The notes: generated from the letters alone by a model not told the origin. DNA of 64,000 nt from Paenibacillus sp. KS-LC4 (GCF_036894955.1 NZ_CP145905.1:1557501-1621500); one strand, 5' to 3'. Shown: positions 24,835-33,465, numbered from the stretch's first letter. Made by a program: numbers and translations.

Positions 24835-27182
24835 TAAGGAGGAAGCGAAATGTCGGAACAACCTGCCTATGTAGTGAGAGGGGCGACGATGGCGTGTTCA
24901 TGCGGAACGCATAAGCGCCGTATCAATTTGCCCAATAGTCATGGGTCGTATGTCAATGGCAAGCCGATGATGAATGAGGAAGATAACAGCCCGGAAAATG
25001 TGCCGTATTTCGGCATCTGCATCAGTCCGAAAATGGCTGCCGGACAGATCGTCTATTTGATTGACGAGGAGGGCAACACCATCGGGGGGCCGCCATGTAT
25101 GCCCGATTTTATGGGGAAGTGGCTGCAGCCAAAGGAAAATGCGAAGGTGGACAATAAGTCGGCCCTGACGACGGATTCCTTCTTGAAGTGCGCGATGGAA
25201 GGGGAGGTCTTTTTTCTCACGGATGGTCAGCACGATTCAGATTAAGCGAGGCAAGGACAATGGGGAGGAGGGGTGCAGATGATCGGATATGATCGCTTGC
25301 GGGTGGAAGGTCCCTGCAAGCTGAAGCATATGACGGATGTGGCGATGAGCTGGAAGCCGGGTGAGCATGGGACGCTGCGGATTAGCGGGATCGTCGAGGA
25401 GGAGCTGCGGACGAACGCCACGCTGGAAGCGGTGTGGCAGGATAAAATCGCCTTGTACGACGAAGAAGAGGGCAAGCGGAAGCCGCTGTTTAAGGGTGTC
25501 GTCACGTCCGTACAGACGGTGCATCACAATGGGGTGTACACCGTCGAAATTGAGGCGGTATCGGGAAGCATCTATAGCGATTTGAAGAAGCGGAAGCGAT
25601 CTTTTCAGGATACGAGCCAGACGTATGGGGCAATCATGACCACGGTGCTTCGTGCCTATCCAGGTGGAGATGTGCTGCTTCAGCAAGGAGAAAAGGAAAA
25701 ACCATCTGAGCCTGTCCTTCAATATGAGGAAACGGATTGGGAGCTGACGAAACGGCTAGCGAGCCAGTTCCAGTCAGTGGTCGTCTGTGATATATTGGAA
25801 GAAACGCCGAAGCTGTTCATTGGGATGCCGGAGGGGAAAGAGCATAAGCTGCCTGAAGGCGCCTCCTATACGGTCAGCAAGGATTTGGCGGCGTTTCAAA
25901 AAGCGGGCGGAGAAGCAGCGGGCCTGCATGATACGGATTTTTTCGGTTATGAAATAGAGTCTCGGACGTTCTATCGTTTGGGCGACCGCTTTAAGATTCG
26001 GGGATATATTGAGCTGATCGTCTCGTCGATGACGGCGCGACTAGAAAAAGGCCAGCTGATCTACCACTACCGCCTGTCGCGGGAAGCGGGGATACGAGAG
26101 CAACGGATGGTGAACAGCAGGCTGTCTGGCCTGACGCTGCAAGGAGAAATTTTGGCGGTGAAAGGCGAGCAGGTGCAGGTGCATCTGGCGATTGACGACA
26201 AGCAGGACAAGGGAACGGCGCACTGGTACCGCTACGCCCCAGAGACGGGAAGCGCGATGTACAGTATGCCGCAGGTAGGGACGAAGGCGAATCTGTATCT
26301 GGCCGATGCAGGTGGTCAAGAAGCGATTGTTACGGGCGGCGTACGAACGAACGGAGCGAGTGCGGAAAAGACAGCAGATCCGAACAACCGCTATTTTGGC
26401 ACGGAGCATGGCAGTGAAATGAAGCTGTCGCCGACGGGAGTCGAGTTCACAGGCGGAAGCAAGGAGCCGCTGTTTTTGAAGCTGGATGATGCCGTCGGCA
26501 TTATTTTGAGCAGTCCGCGCAAGCTGACGCTGACGGCGAAGGAAGAGATTTCACTGTTCACGCCGAAGCGTGTCGTGATTGGTGCGCAAGCGCTGCTAGT
26601 TGCGAAGAAGACGAGTGCGCCAAGTGGAATTACGCTGGAAGGCGAATATAACCTGATGGGGGCGCAGATTCGGACGGAGGGGAAGGATCGGACGAGCTAT
26701 GCGCCGTATGACGATGCGCCCGTAGAAGGCGAGCCGCCGCCTCCACCGCCCCCACCGGAAAAGCCGCCGTTCAGCTGGAAGAAGCTCGGCATGAACGTGC
26801 TGGCAGGTCTGGCTGTCGTCGCCGTTGTCGCGGTAGCGGCAGCTTTTACGGTAGCGACATTAGGAGCCGGAGCGGTCGTTGTGGGCGCTGTGCTGGCCGG
26901 AGCGGCTATTGCAGGAACGGCGGCCGTCGTGAGCCAAGCGGTGTCGGATATTGCACGCGGTGAGGTCAGCGATATGGGCACGTATGTGTCAACGGCCTTT
27001 CGAGAGTCAATCATTGGGGCGGTATCTGGGGCAGTGTTCGGCCCGTTCGGAACGATGGCGACCTTTGGCGGACGAATGGTATTTGGCGCGGTGCAGAATG
27101 GGTTTGAGAGCGTTATTCGTCAGACAATGGAGGGTAAAGGGTTTAGCTGGAGTACGTTTGCCATGGATGTTGGGATTGGCGT
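24835..27182 (+). repeat. Long direct repeat, copy 1 (DUF4280 gene + vgrG 5' two thirds)
   Basis: Near-identical to 29255-31602 with a constant offset of 4420 bases and scattered single-base differences, and no indel that I could see. It ends abruptly at the codons for GIGV, where the two VgrG-toxin genes diverge. Confidence 0.9.
24850..25245 (+). CDS. PAAR-like protein (DUF4280), copy 1
   Basis: A 131-residue protein starting SEQPAYVVRGATMACSCGTHKRRINLPNSHG. It matches the DUF4280 PAAR-like family: conserved cysteines (CSCG), ENVPYFGICISP, and GGPPCMPDFMGKW, which together should bind a metal at the sharpened tip of a VgrG spike. PAAR-like tips help pierce the target and can carry effectors. 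It is 33 bases upstream of a VgrG-toxin gene. A second copy at 29270 is identical in protein sequence. Confidence 0.85.
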   Translation: MSEQPAYVVRGATMACSCGTHKRRINLPNSHGSYVNGKPMMNEEDNSPENVPYFGICISPKMAAGQIVYLIDEEGNTIGGPPCMPDFMGKWLQPKENAKVDNKSALTTDSFLKCAMEGEVFFLTDGQHDSD

Positions 27183-28053
27183 GCTAACCGGTGGGATCAT
27201 GGATTCGCGTTTGACGAAGGCGATAGGAAGCAAGATTGCAGATGCGAAAATCGTGAAGACCTTAGGCAACGCATTTGGTGATTCGCTGAATAAAATGACA
27301 GGCTGGATTGGGAATGCGGCGGATGCGGTTAAAGCAAAACTGATACGTGATGCATTGGATATAAAGGATGCAGCAACTACAGGTTTGAAAAAGCTACAGA
27401 ATATGTTTACGCTAAATAATATGAACGGCGGACTTATTCCGGTAGGAGCTGGTGGTCAAAAAGGGGATTTTTGGTTTAATCAATCGTCTGATCCACAGAT
27501 TCCAAACACAACTCAGCATCATAAAGATTTCTTTAGTGAATCCGAGGCTGGCAAGAAGGAATTGGCGGAGCGCTTAGAGAATGAGGCTAAGGATATAAAT
27601 GTAAATGAGGATGTCGTTAATGAAGTATATGGTCCTTATTATGAAGAAGCCAAAAAATTATATGAATCCAACCCAGATTGGTATCCAAATCCAGATGAAT
27701 CTAAAATCGTAAAAGGGAAAGAATTAAAAGAAGCTCGTGCTGAATATGAAGCAATGGTAAGAAGAGGACAACTTGAAAAAGGTCATCATGTTCAGGGATT
27801 AGCATTTGGAGGAGAAAATGTTGATGCTAATATAAAAATTACAGGTGAATCTACGATTTCTCGTACGAAACTTAGTGAGTTAGAATTGGATTTTTATAAT
27901 CAAATGGGATATGGGAAAAAGAATGCGAAGGTACTAAAGATATATGAGAATGAGAATGGTATAATTGTATTTGGAAATAACCCTCAACATACTGAAGTTA
28001 CTGTATTCCAAAATAAAGTTTTGAAATGGCAGAGAGAGAATAAGAAACGTTAA
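25279..28053 (+). CDS. VgrG-like spike with C-terminal predicted HNH-type nuclease toxin (effector 1)
   Basis: A 924-residue protein. Residues 1-~480 are the gpD/VgrG domains and OB-fold/spike (QYEETDWELTKRLASQFQ; HWYRYAPETGSAMYSMPQVG). A polyproline linker (EGEPPPPPPPP) lies at about 490. Next is a hydrophobic Ala/Gly/Val-rich region at ~510-590, probably a membrane-inserting pretoxin segment, then a variable tail. The tail holds GHHVQGLAFGGENVDANI (H836, H837), which looks like an HNH/beta-beta-alpha metal nuclease. The ATG at 25279 follows GGAGGAGGGG better than the GTG at 25273. The tail from ~27540 is clearly more AT-rich than the core. The immunity gene follows after 25 bases. Confidence 0.75.
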   Translation: MIGYDRLRVEGPCKLKHMTDVAMSWKPGEHGTLRISGIVEEELRTNATLEAVWQDKIALYDEEEGKRKPLFKGVVTSVQTVHHNGVYTVEIEAVSGSIYSDLKKRKRSFQDTSQTYGAIMTTVLRAYPGGDVLLQQGEKEKPSEPVLQYEETDWELTKRLASQFQSVVVCDILEETPKLFIGMPEGKEHKLPEGASYTVSKDLAAFQKAGGEAAGLHDTDFFGYEIESRTFYRLGDRFKIRGYIELIVSSMTARLEKGQLIYHYRLSREAGIREQRMVNSRLSGLTLQGEILAVKGEQVQVHLAIDDKQDKGTAHWYRYAPETGSAMYSMPQVGTKANLYLADAGGQEAIVTGGVRTNGASAEKTADPNNRYFGTEHGSEMKLSPTGVEFTGGSKEPLFLKLDDAVGIILSSPRKLTLTAKEEISLFTPKRVVIGAQALLVAKKTSAPSGITLEGEYNLMGAQIRTEGKDRTSYAPYDDAPVEGEPPPPPPPPEKPPFSWKKLGMNVLAGLAVVAVVAVAAAFTVATLGAGAVVVGAVLAGAAIAGTAAVVSQAVSDIARGEVSDMGTYVSTAFRESIIGAVSGAVFGPFGTMATFGGRMVFGAVQNGFESVIRQTMEGKGFSWSTFAMDVGIGVLTGGIMDSRLTKAIGSKIADAKIVKTLGNAFGDSLNKMTGWIGNAADAVKAKLIRDALDIKDAATTGLKKLQNMFTLNNMNGGLIPVGAGGQKGDFWFNQSSDPQIPNTTQHHKDFFSESEAGKKELAERLENEAKDINVNEDVVNEVYGPYYEEAKKLYESNPDWYPNPDESKIVKGKELKEARAEYEAMVRRGQLEKGHHVQGLAFGGENVDANIKITGESTISRTKLSELELDFYNQMGYGKKNAKVLKIYENENGIIVFGNNPQHTEVTVFQNKVLKWQRENKKR

Positions 28054-28078
28054 ACTTGATAGAGGTCGGTGAAGCAAA

Positions 28079-28873
28079 TTGGACAAATCTAAAAACCTTT
28101 TGAATAGTTCGTGGTTTGGAGAGAAATCAGAGCATTCTAACGAAGAAATTAAAGCAAATCTATTAAAGGCTGATACAGAATCACAAGTTTTAATTTTCTT
28201 AATAGAAATGTTCAAACTAGGTGATTTTACACAAAAACCGCTATTGATTCAACTAATGAATCAAACAAATGATGAAGCTGTATTAAATCTATGTATCAGG
28301 GTTTATTTTTCAATCTGTACACATGATGATTTGAATGATTCAAATAGTATGCGTTTTTTAGAAAATGCATCAGAAGATACAATAAGAACTTTTGCATCTG
28401 CTGCGACTACATCACTTTCACTAGATGCTATTCCATATTTATTGAGCTTGCTTGAAGAATGGTGTGATATTAATGATATAGCAGTAGTTTTAAGGGATTC
28501 AATCGACTTTTTTATAAACTACGAGGAGGAATTAGGAGAAGATTCTACAGTAGATGACATTGGAGAATATTATTTGAGTTACACCCAGCAACATGAAGTA
28601 GAAAAGTATTATTTTGGACAAAAACTAGCTTTTCCAGGAGATTTGGCAAAAAGGATTTTTGAAAGAGTTATGCAAGCTGTCAACAATGAAGAAATTTTTA
28701 AAATGGAATTTATACCCTCCGTATTATCCATTTGGACAGGAATAAAAGTGCCGGCTGAGTATGACACGGTTATAAACAAAGATAACTATAAAAATTTTAT
28801 TTCTTATATAGAGGGGTTGTCAACCAAGGGGTGGGAAAAAGGTGAGAAGTATTTTTATGGATTTAAAATTTAG
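28079..28873 (+). CDS. Immunity protein for effector 1 (Imm47-like)
   Basis: A 264-residue soluble helical protein with HEAT-like helices (NLLNSSWFGEKSEHSNEEIKANLL; FINYEEELGEDSTVDDIGEYYL). The wording resembles the Imm47 family of polymorphic-toxin immunity proteins, which I recall but cannot check. It starts at TTG after a GAGGT site, 25 bases downstream of the toxin stop, and shares the toxin tail's AT-rich composition. A terminator follows. The placement right after the variable toxin end is the main evidence that it neutralises that toxin. Confidence 0.65.
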   Translation: MDKSKNLLNSSWFGEKSEHSNEEIKANLLKADTESQVLIFLIEMFKLGDFTQKPLLIQLMNQTNDEAVLNLCIRVYFSICTHDDLNDSNSMRFLENASEDTIRTFASAATTSLSLDAIPYLLSLLEEWCDINDIAVVLRDSIDFFINYEEELGEDSTVDDIGEYYLSYTQQHEVEKYYFGQKLAFPGDLAKRIFERVMQAVNNEEIFKMEFIPSVLSIWTGIKVPAEYDTVINKDNYKNFISYIEGLSTKGWEKGEKYFYGFKI

Positions 28874-28929
28874 CTTTATAATTGTGGAAATGTAGAGTGT
28901 ATTTACAAATTTAGAACTTAATTCAAAGG

Positions 28930-28966
28930 CTTACTCCATTGAATAATATGGAGTAGGCTTTTTTTC
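28930..28966 (+). terminator. Terminator after immunity gene 1
   Basis: TACTCCAT (28932-28939) pairs with ATGGAGTA (28948-28955), followed by a run of seven T. Confidence 0.8.
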
Positions 28967-28995
28967 ATTTTCTAGACCTGAAATAACCGCTGCGT

Positions 28996-29146
28996 GAAGC
29001 GAGAGTGCAAGCTTGTGCTAAAGCAGGATAGCCGCTACACAAGTACACCAATGCTGGAAGGTTTGCGAGAGAAGCTGGATGTAGCGGAGAGCCTGCTGCG
29101 GCGGGAGCCAGTGGGCATACGGTTGGAACGGGTGGAGCTGGCTTAG
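28996..29146 (+). pseudogene. Mosaic remnant: vgrG snippet fused to a deleted copy of the 24274 gene
   Basis: Bases 28996-29012 match a 17-base piece of the first vgrG (near 22126-22142). From 29013 to 29146 the sequence follows the 24274 gene (24284 to 24798) but lacks 24351-24731, exactly 381 bases or 127 codons, between two GCTGGA direct repeats. A GTG at 29015 could open a 43-residue frame that keeps both ends of the parent. It has no clear ribosome-binding site, so I call it debris. Confidence 0.75.
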
Positions 29147-29254
29147 AAAGAACGAGTCGAGTTTCTTTTGTTAGAGCGCTTGAAAAGCTAGAACGGAACG
29201 ATTCGCAGCCAGCTGGAGCATGGGATAAGAAAGTGAAAAGGGAATGGTGATCAT

Positions 29255-31602
29255 AAAGGAGGAACCAGAATGTCGGAACAACCTGCCTATGTGGTGAGAG
29301 GGGCGACGATGGCGTGTTCATGCGGAACGCACAAGCGCCGAATCAATTTGCCCAATAGTCATGGGTCGTATGTCAATGGCAAGCCGATGATGAATGAGGA
29401 AGATAACAGCCCGGAAAATGTGCCGTATTTCGGCATCTGCATCAGTCCGAAAATGGCCGCCGGACAGATCGTCTATTTGATTGACGAGGAGGGCAACACC
29501 ATCGGGGGGCCGCCATGTATGCCCGATTTTATGGGGAAGTGGCTGCAGCCAAAGGAAAATGCGAAGGTGGACAATAAGTCTGCCCTGACGACGGATTCCT
29601 TCTTGAAGTGCGCGATGGAAGGGGAGGTCTTTTTTCTCACGGACGGACAGCACGATTCAGATTAAGCGAGGCAAGGACAATGGGGAGGAGGGGTGCAGAT
29701 GATCGGATATGATCGCTTGCGGGTGGAAGGTCCCTGCAAGCTGAAGCATATGACGGATGTGGCGATGAGCTGGAAGCCGGGTGAGCATGGGACGCTGCGG
29801 ATTAGCGGGATCGTCGAGGAGGAGCAGCGGACGAACGCCACGCTGGAAGCGGTGTGGCAGGATAAAATCGCCTTGTACGACGAAGAAGAGGGCAAGCGGA
29901 AGCCGCTGTTTAAGGGTGTCGTCACGTCCGTACAGACGGTGCATCACAATGGGGTGTACACCGTCGAAATTGAGGCGGTATCGGGAAGCATCTATAGCGA
30001 TTTGAAGAAGCGGAAGCGATCTTTTCAGGATACGAGCCAGACGTATGGGGCAATCATGACCACGGTGCTTCGTGCCTATCCAGGTGGAGATGTGCTGCTT
30101 CAGCAAGGAGAAAAGGAAAAACCATCTGAGCCTGTCCTTCAATATGAGGAAACGGATTGGGAGCTGACCAAACGGCTAGCGAGCCAGTTCCAGTCGGTGG
30201 TCGTCTGTGATATATTGGAAGAAACGCCGAAGCTGTTCATTGGGATGCCGGAGGGGAAAGAGCATAAGCTGCCTGAAGGCGCCTCCTATACGGTGAGCAA
30301 GGATTTAGCGGCGTTTCAAAAAGCGGGCGGAGAAGCTGCTGGCCTGCATGATACGGATTTTTTCGGTTATGAAATAGAGTCTCGGACGTTCTATCGTTTG
30401 GGCGACCGCTTTAAGATTCGGGGATATATTGAGCTGATCGTATCGTCGATGACGGCGCGACTAGAAAAAGGGCAACTCATCTACCACTACCGCCTGTCAC
30501 GGGAAGCGGGGATACGAGAGCAGCCTAAGATGAATAGCAGGCTGTCCGGCCTGACGCTGCAAGGAGAAATTCTGGCGGTGAAAGGCGAGCAGGTGCAGGT
30601 GCATCTGGAGATTGACGACAAGCAGGACAAGGGAACGGCGCACTGGTACCGATACGCCCCAGAGACGGGAAGCGCGATGTACAGTATGCCGCAGGTAGGG
30701 ACGAAGGCGAATCTGTATCTGGCCGATGCAGGTGGTCAAGAAGCGATTGTTACGGGCGGCGTACGAACGAACGGAGCGAGTGCGGAAAAGACGGCAGATC
30801 CGAACAACCGCTATTTTGGCACGGAGCATGGCAGTGAAATGAAGCTGTCGCCGACGGGAGTCGAGTTCACAGGCGGAAGCAAGGAGCCGCTGTTTTTGAA
30901 GCTGGATGATGCCGTCGGCATTATTTTGAGCAGCCCGCGCAAGCTGACGCTGACGGCGAAGGAAGAGATTTCACTGTTCACGCCGAAGCGTGTCGTGATT
31001 GGCGCGCAAGCGCTGCTAGTTGCGAAGAAGACGAGTGTGCCAAGTGGAATTACGCTGGAAGGCGAATATAACCTGATGGGGGCGCAGATTCGGACGGAGG
31101 GGAAGGATCGGACGAGCTATGCGCCGTATGACGATGCGCCCGTAGAAGGCGAGCCGCCGCCGCCACCGCCGCCGCCAGAGAAACCGCCGTTCAACTGGAA
31201 GAAGCTCGGCATGAACGTGCTGGCAGGTCTGGCTGTCGTAGCCGTTGTCGCGGTAGCGGCTGCCTTTACGGTAGCGACATTAGGAGCAGGAGCAGTCGTT
31301 GTTGGCGCTGTGCTGGCCGGAGCGGCTATTGCAGGAACGGCGGCCGTCGTGAGCCAAGCGGTGTCGGATATTGCACGCGGTGAGGTCAGCGATATGGGCA
31401 CGTATGTGTCAACGGCCTTTCGAGAGTCAATCATTGGGGCGGTATCTGGGGCAGTGTTCGGCCCGTTCGGAACGATGGCGACCTTTGGCGGACGAATGGT
31501 ATTTGGCGCGGTGCAGAATGGGTTTGAGAGCGTTATTCGTCAGACGATGGAGGGTAAAGGGTTTAGCTGGAGTACGTTTGCCATGGATGTTGGGATTGGC
31601 GT
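29255..31602 (+). repeat. Long direct repeat, copy 2 (DUF4280 gene + vgrG 5' two thirds)
   Basis: Partner of 24835-27182. It covers the ribosome-binding site, the whole DUF4280 gene and the first ~635 codons of the VgrG-toxin gene. The two copies are alike enough to recombine and exchange toxin tails. Confidence 0.9.
29270..29665 (+). CDS. PAAR-like protein (DUF4280), copy 2
   Basis: A 131-residue protein identical in sequence to the product at 24850, differing only at silent positions. It has the same cysteine motif and GGPPCMPDF tip signature. A GGAGGAACC site precedes the ATG. It serves the second VgrG-toxin gene, 33 bases downstream. Keeping both copies unchanged suggests each cassette needs its own tip protein, or that gene conversion keeps them the same. 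Confidence 0.85.
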   Translation: MSEQPAYVVRGATMACSCGTHKRRINLPNSHGSYVNGKPMMNEEDNSPENVPYFGICISPKMAAGQIVYLIDEEGNTIGGPPCMPDFMGKWLQPKENAKVDNKSALTTDSFLKCAMEGEVFFLTDGQHDSD

Positions 31603-32461
31603 AATTACTGGCGGATTGTTAGATGCAAGCGTGCTGAAGGCTATAGGTAATGGTGCAAAAACCGGCTTTAACACACTAAATGGTTGGCTGGATAAGGGTT
31701 GCCGAAAAATATATGGCGAGCTTTGGAATGTTGCTATTGATCATAAGCAGTTTTTAGAGGGAAGCTTAAAATGGCTGCAAAGTATGGCGATGAAAAATCA
31801 TAACAGTATTTTTGCATGGGCAGCAGACGGTGTGCCGGGCCGGAATTATTTGTTTACTAAAACATCTGAGTCTAATATTCCTAGTCCATCGGAGCAGAAC
31901 AAGAATTTCTTTGCCAAATCTGAAGCGGGTGAGAAGGAATTGGCGGAGCGTTTGGAGAAAGAGGCTAAAGAAATTTCAAAAGTCTCAGATGATATTGAAG
32001 TAAAAGAATATGGTGAGTGGAAAAGTGACGGATCTGGGTCACAAAAGCACCATTTAAACCAAGATGCTGCCTATAGTTCAGTAATTCCAACAGATAAGGG
32101 TGTCACTATAGAACTTAATGGGAATATTATTAGTGGTCCTGTTGGTACTCCTCATTACAAAGCACATCAAGAAATGGAGAAGTTTTGGGATCAATTCAGA
32201 ACAGCTACCAAAAAATTCCCAGCAGGTCCACGAGTTGGAGAGTATCCAACTAATCTAGAATATACTAAGGCTTTAAAACGTTCCCTAGAGGCTGCGGGTT
32301 TATCGCCAAATCAAGTAAATAAAGCTCTTAAAGAAGCGATCCATCAAAGAGTCAAACATGGATTACTGGGCGGTATGAATGTGCCATTAAAACTTGGTAA
32401 AAATGGACTTCCGAAAATTCCTGGAAGAATATATGGCGTGTATCGGGATTATAAGCCTTAA
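29699..32461 (+). CDS. VgrG-like spike with C-terminal His-rich nuclease-like toxin (effector 2)
   Basis: A 920-residue protein. Residues 1-~634 nearly match effector 1, with a few substitutions (LRT/QRT; RMVN/PKMN; ALAI/HLEI type). The tail is unrelated except for a short shared stretch (NFFAKSEAGEKELAERLEKEAKE). The toxin end has QKHHLNQDAAY (H784, H785) and GPVGTPHYKAHQEMEKFW (H819), a pattern of predicted metal-dependent nucleases in polymorphic toxins, then helices and a GGMNVPLKL/PKIPGR close. The ATG at 29699 is preferred over a GTG two codons earlier. The tail is AT-rich from about 31610. Two small genes follow. Confidence 0.72.
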   Translation: MIGYDRLRVEGPCKLKHMTDVAMSWKPGEHGTLRISGIVEEEQRTNATLEAVWQDKIALYDEEEGKRKPLFKGVVTSVQTVHHNGVYTVEIEAVSGSIYSDLKKRKRSFQDTSQTYGAIMTTVLRAYPGGDVLLQQGEKEKPSEPVLQYEETDWELTKRLASQFQSVVVCDILEETPKLFIGMPEGKEHKLPEGASYTVSKDLAAFQKAGGEAAGLHDTDFFGYEIESRTFYRLGDRFKIRGYIELIVSSMTARLEKGQLIYHYRLSREAGIREQPKMNSRLSGLTLQGEILAVKGEQVQVHLEIDDKQDKGTAHWYRYAPETGSAMYSMPQVGTKANLYLADAGGQEAIVTGGVRTNGASAEKTADPNNRYFGTEHGSEMKLSPTGVEFTGGSKEPLFLKLDDAVGIILSSPRKLTLTAKEEISLFTPKRVVIGAQALLVAKKTSVPSGITLEGEYNLMGAQIRTEGKDRTSYAPYDDAPVEGEPPPPPPPPEKPPFNWKKLGMNVLAGLAVVAVVAVAAAFTVATLGAGAVVVGAVLAGAAIAGTAAVVSQAVSDIARGEVSDMGTYVSTAFRESIIGAVSGAVFGPFGTMATFGGRMVFGAVQNGFESVIRQTMEGKGFSWSTFAMDVGIGVITGGLLDASVLKAIGNGAKTGFNTLNGWLDKGCRKIYGELWNVAIDHKQFLEGSLKWLQSMAMKNHNSIFAWAADGVPGRNYLFTKTSESNIPSPSEQNKNFFAKSEAGEKELAERLEKEAKEISKVSDDIEVKEYGEWKSDGSGSQKHHLNQDAAYSSVIPTDKGVTIELNGNIISGPVGTPHYKAHQEMEKFWDQFRTATKKFPAGPRVGEYPTNLEYTKALKRSLEAAGLSPNQVNKALKEAIHQRVKHGLLGGMNVPLKLGKNGLPKIPGRIYGVYRDYKP

Positions 32462-32494
32462 CTTATACATGATAAAAAATGGAGATGATACTAG

Positions 32495-32998
32495 TTGAAA
32501 GAAATAGTAGTAACAACAGAGTTATTAAACACTATTAAAGATATTCCTTGGTTTAATGACTGTGGCAAGGTAAGGAATTTGGAACTACCATTTGATTTTC
32601 AGTATGTTAAAGATTGGGAAGAAGCGGAAGCATATGATGAAAAAGAAGAATGGGAGGAAATTATTACAAACAGTCGAGAAGCATTGGCTGATTTTGTGAT
32701 GAAAAAACTTGGCTATAGTGTGAGAGTTTTTAATTCTATAGTTGCTACTGTAAGAGATTCCGCTGAGTATAGTTTATCGGTAGAGAAATTACGAGCAATA
32801 GTCGAAGAAAATAACATCAAGGATGAATTTGGTGATACTCTAAGTTGGATATTGCTTAATGCGGGAATTGAAGATGCATTTAAAGAATTTAAAGGGTGTC
32901 CAACATTTTTTCGTGAAATGTTAGAAGTATTTAAAAATGGTCATTGTCCTTGCGGATGGGAGGGAAGATGGCCAAAAGGGAAACTGTTTATTTATTAA
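32495..32998 (+). CDS. Probable immunity protein A for effector 2
   Basis: A 167-residue soluble acidic protein that starts at TTG after GGAGATG, 33 bases downstream of the toxin stop. It reads as alpha-helical with an aromatic end, GHCPCGWEGRWPKGKLFIY, a type of ending I have seen on immunity-like proteins. No family name is certain. The AT-rich composition matches the toxin tail. It is the first gene after effector 2, so it is the first candidate for its antidote. Confidence 0.6.
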   Translation: MKEIVVTTELLNTIKDIPWFNDCGKVRNLELPFDFQYVKDWEEAEAYDEKEEWEEIITNSREALADFVMKKLGYSVRVFNSIVATVRDSAEYSLSVEKLRAIVEENNIKDEFGDTLSWILLNAGIEDAFKEFKGCPTFFREMLEVFKNGHCPCGWEGRWPKGKLFIY

Positions 32999-33027
32999 AT
33001 TTAAAAAATAGATTAGGAGAAAATATT

Positions 33028-33465
33028 ATGACAGATTTTTTAGATCCAAGTAAATTTGATGAAGAAAAAGTGAGTAATGCCTCAAAAGAATTAGAATTTT
33101 TCACTGGAAAAATATTCGTTTTGCTAGATGTGAAATTTGAAAAAACCACAGAACTTGAGCGACAAGTCATTGCAGCATTTTGCTTTGGAGCAATTAATGC
33201 TGTTATTCATAGAGATGATTTAAGTCAACCACAAGCACATGCTCTAATTATATCATTACTTATTAATCAATTTAATTACAGTGAAACTCAGGCTGTTGCA
33301 TTTGCTGAAGACTTAATTAAAGCAACAAATAAAGAGCATCATCCCGTAATGAACTCAATAATTCACAGAGGGATAGACGGCCACTATCAGTATGAAGGCA
33401 AAGATTTTGAGAATCTTAAAAAAAATATATTAGAAGTTATTAATGTAGTGAAAAAGAAGGCTTAA
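33028..33465 (+). CDS. Probable immunity protein B (Imm48-like)
   Basis: A 145-residue soluble protein (TDFLDPSKFDEEKVSNASKELEFFTGKIFVLL, then ELERQVIAAFCFGAINAVIH). The pattern resembles the Imm48 family, recalled from memory. I chose the ATG at 33028, which follows AGGAGAAAA; a longer in-frame start at 32944 lies inside the previous gene. It is AT-rich like the gene before it. A terminator follows. It may protect against a different toxin lost by recombination, or share the job with the 32495 product. Confidence 0.6.
   Translation: MTDFLDPSKFDEEKVSNASKELEFFTGKIFVLLDVKFEKTTELERQVIAAFCFGAINAVIHRDDLSQPQAHALIISLLINQFNYSETQAVAFAEDLIKATNKEHHPVMNSIIHRGIDGHYQYEGKDFENLKKNILEVINVVKKKA

Noticed and set aside
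26697..27014. Reverse-strand frames inside both VgrG-toxin genes (also at 31117)
   Set aside because: They appear in both repeat copies only because the DNA is duplicated; antisense shadows of the Pro/Ala/Val-rich linker.
29015..29146. 43-residue frame in the mosaic remnant as a real gene
   Set aside because: It starts at GTG without a ribosome-binding site and is the fused ends of a deleted gene; kept as a pseudogene.
3872..33465. Whole region as a prophage or R-type tailocin
   Set aside because: No capsid, portal, terminase, tape-measure, integrase, holin or endolysin gene is visible, and the kinase/FHA/PP2C/Hsp70 content does not fit a phage.
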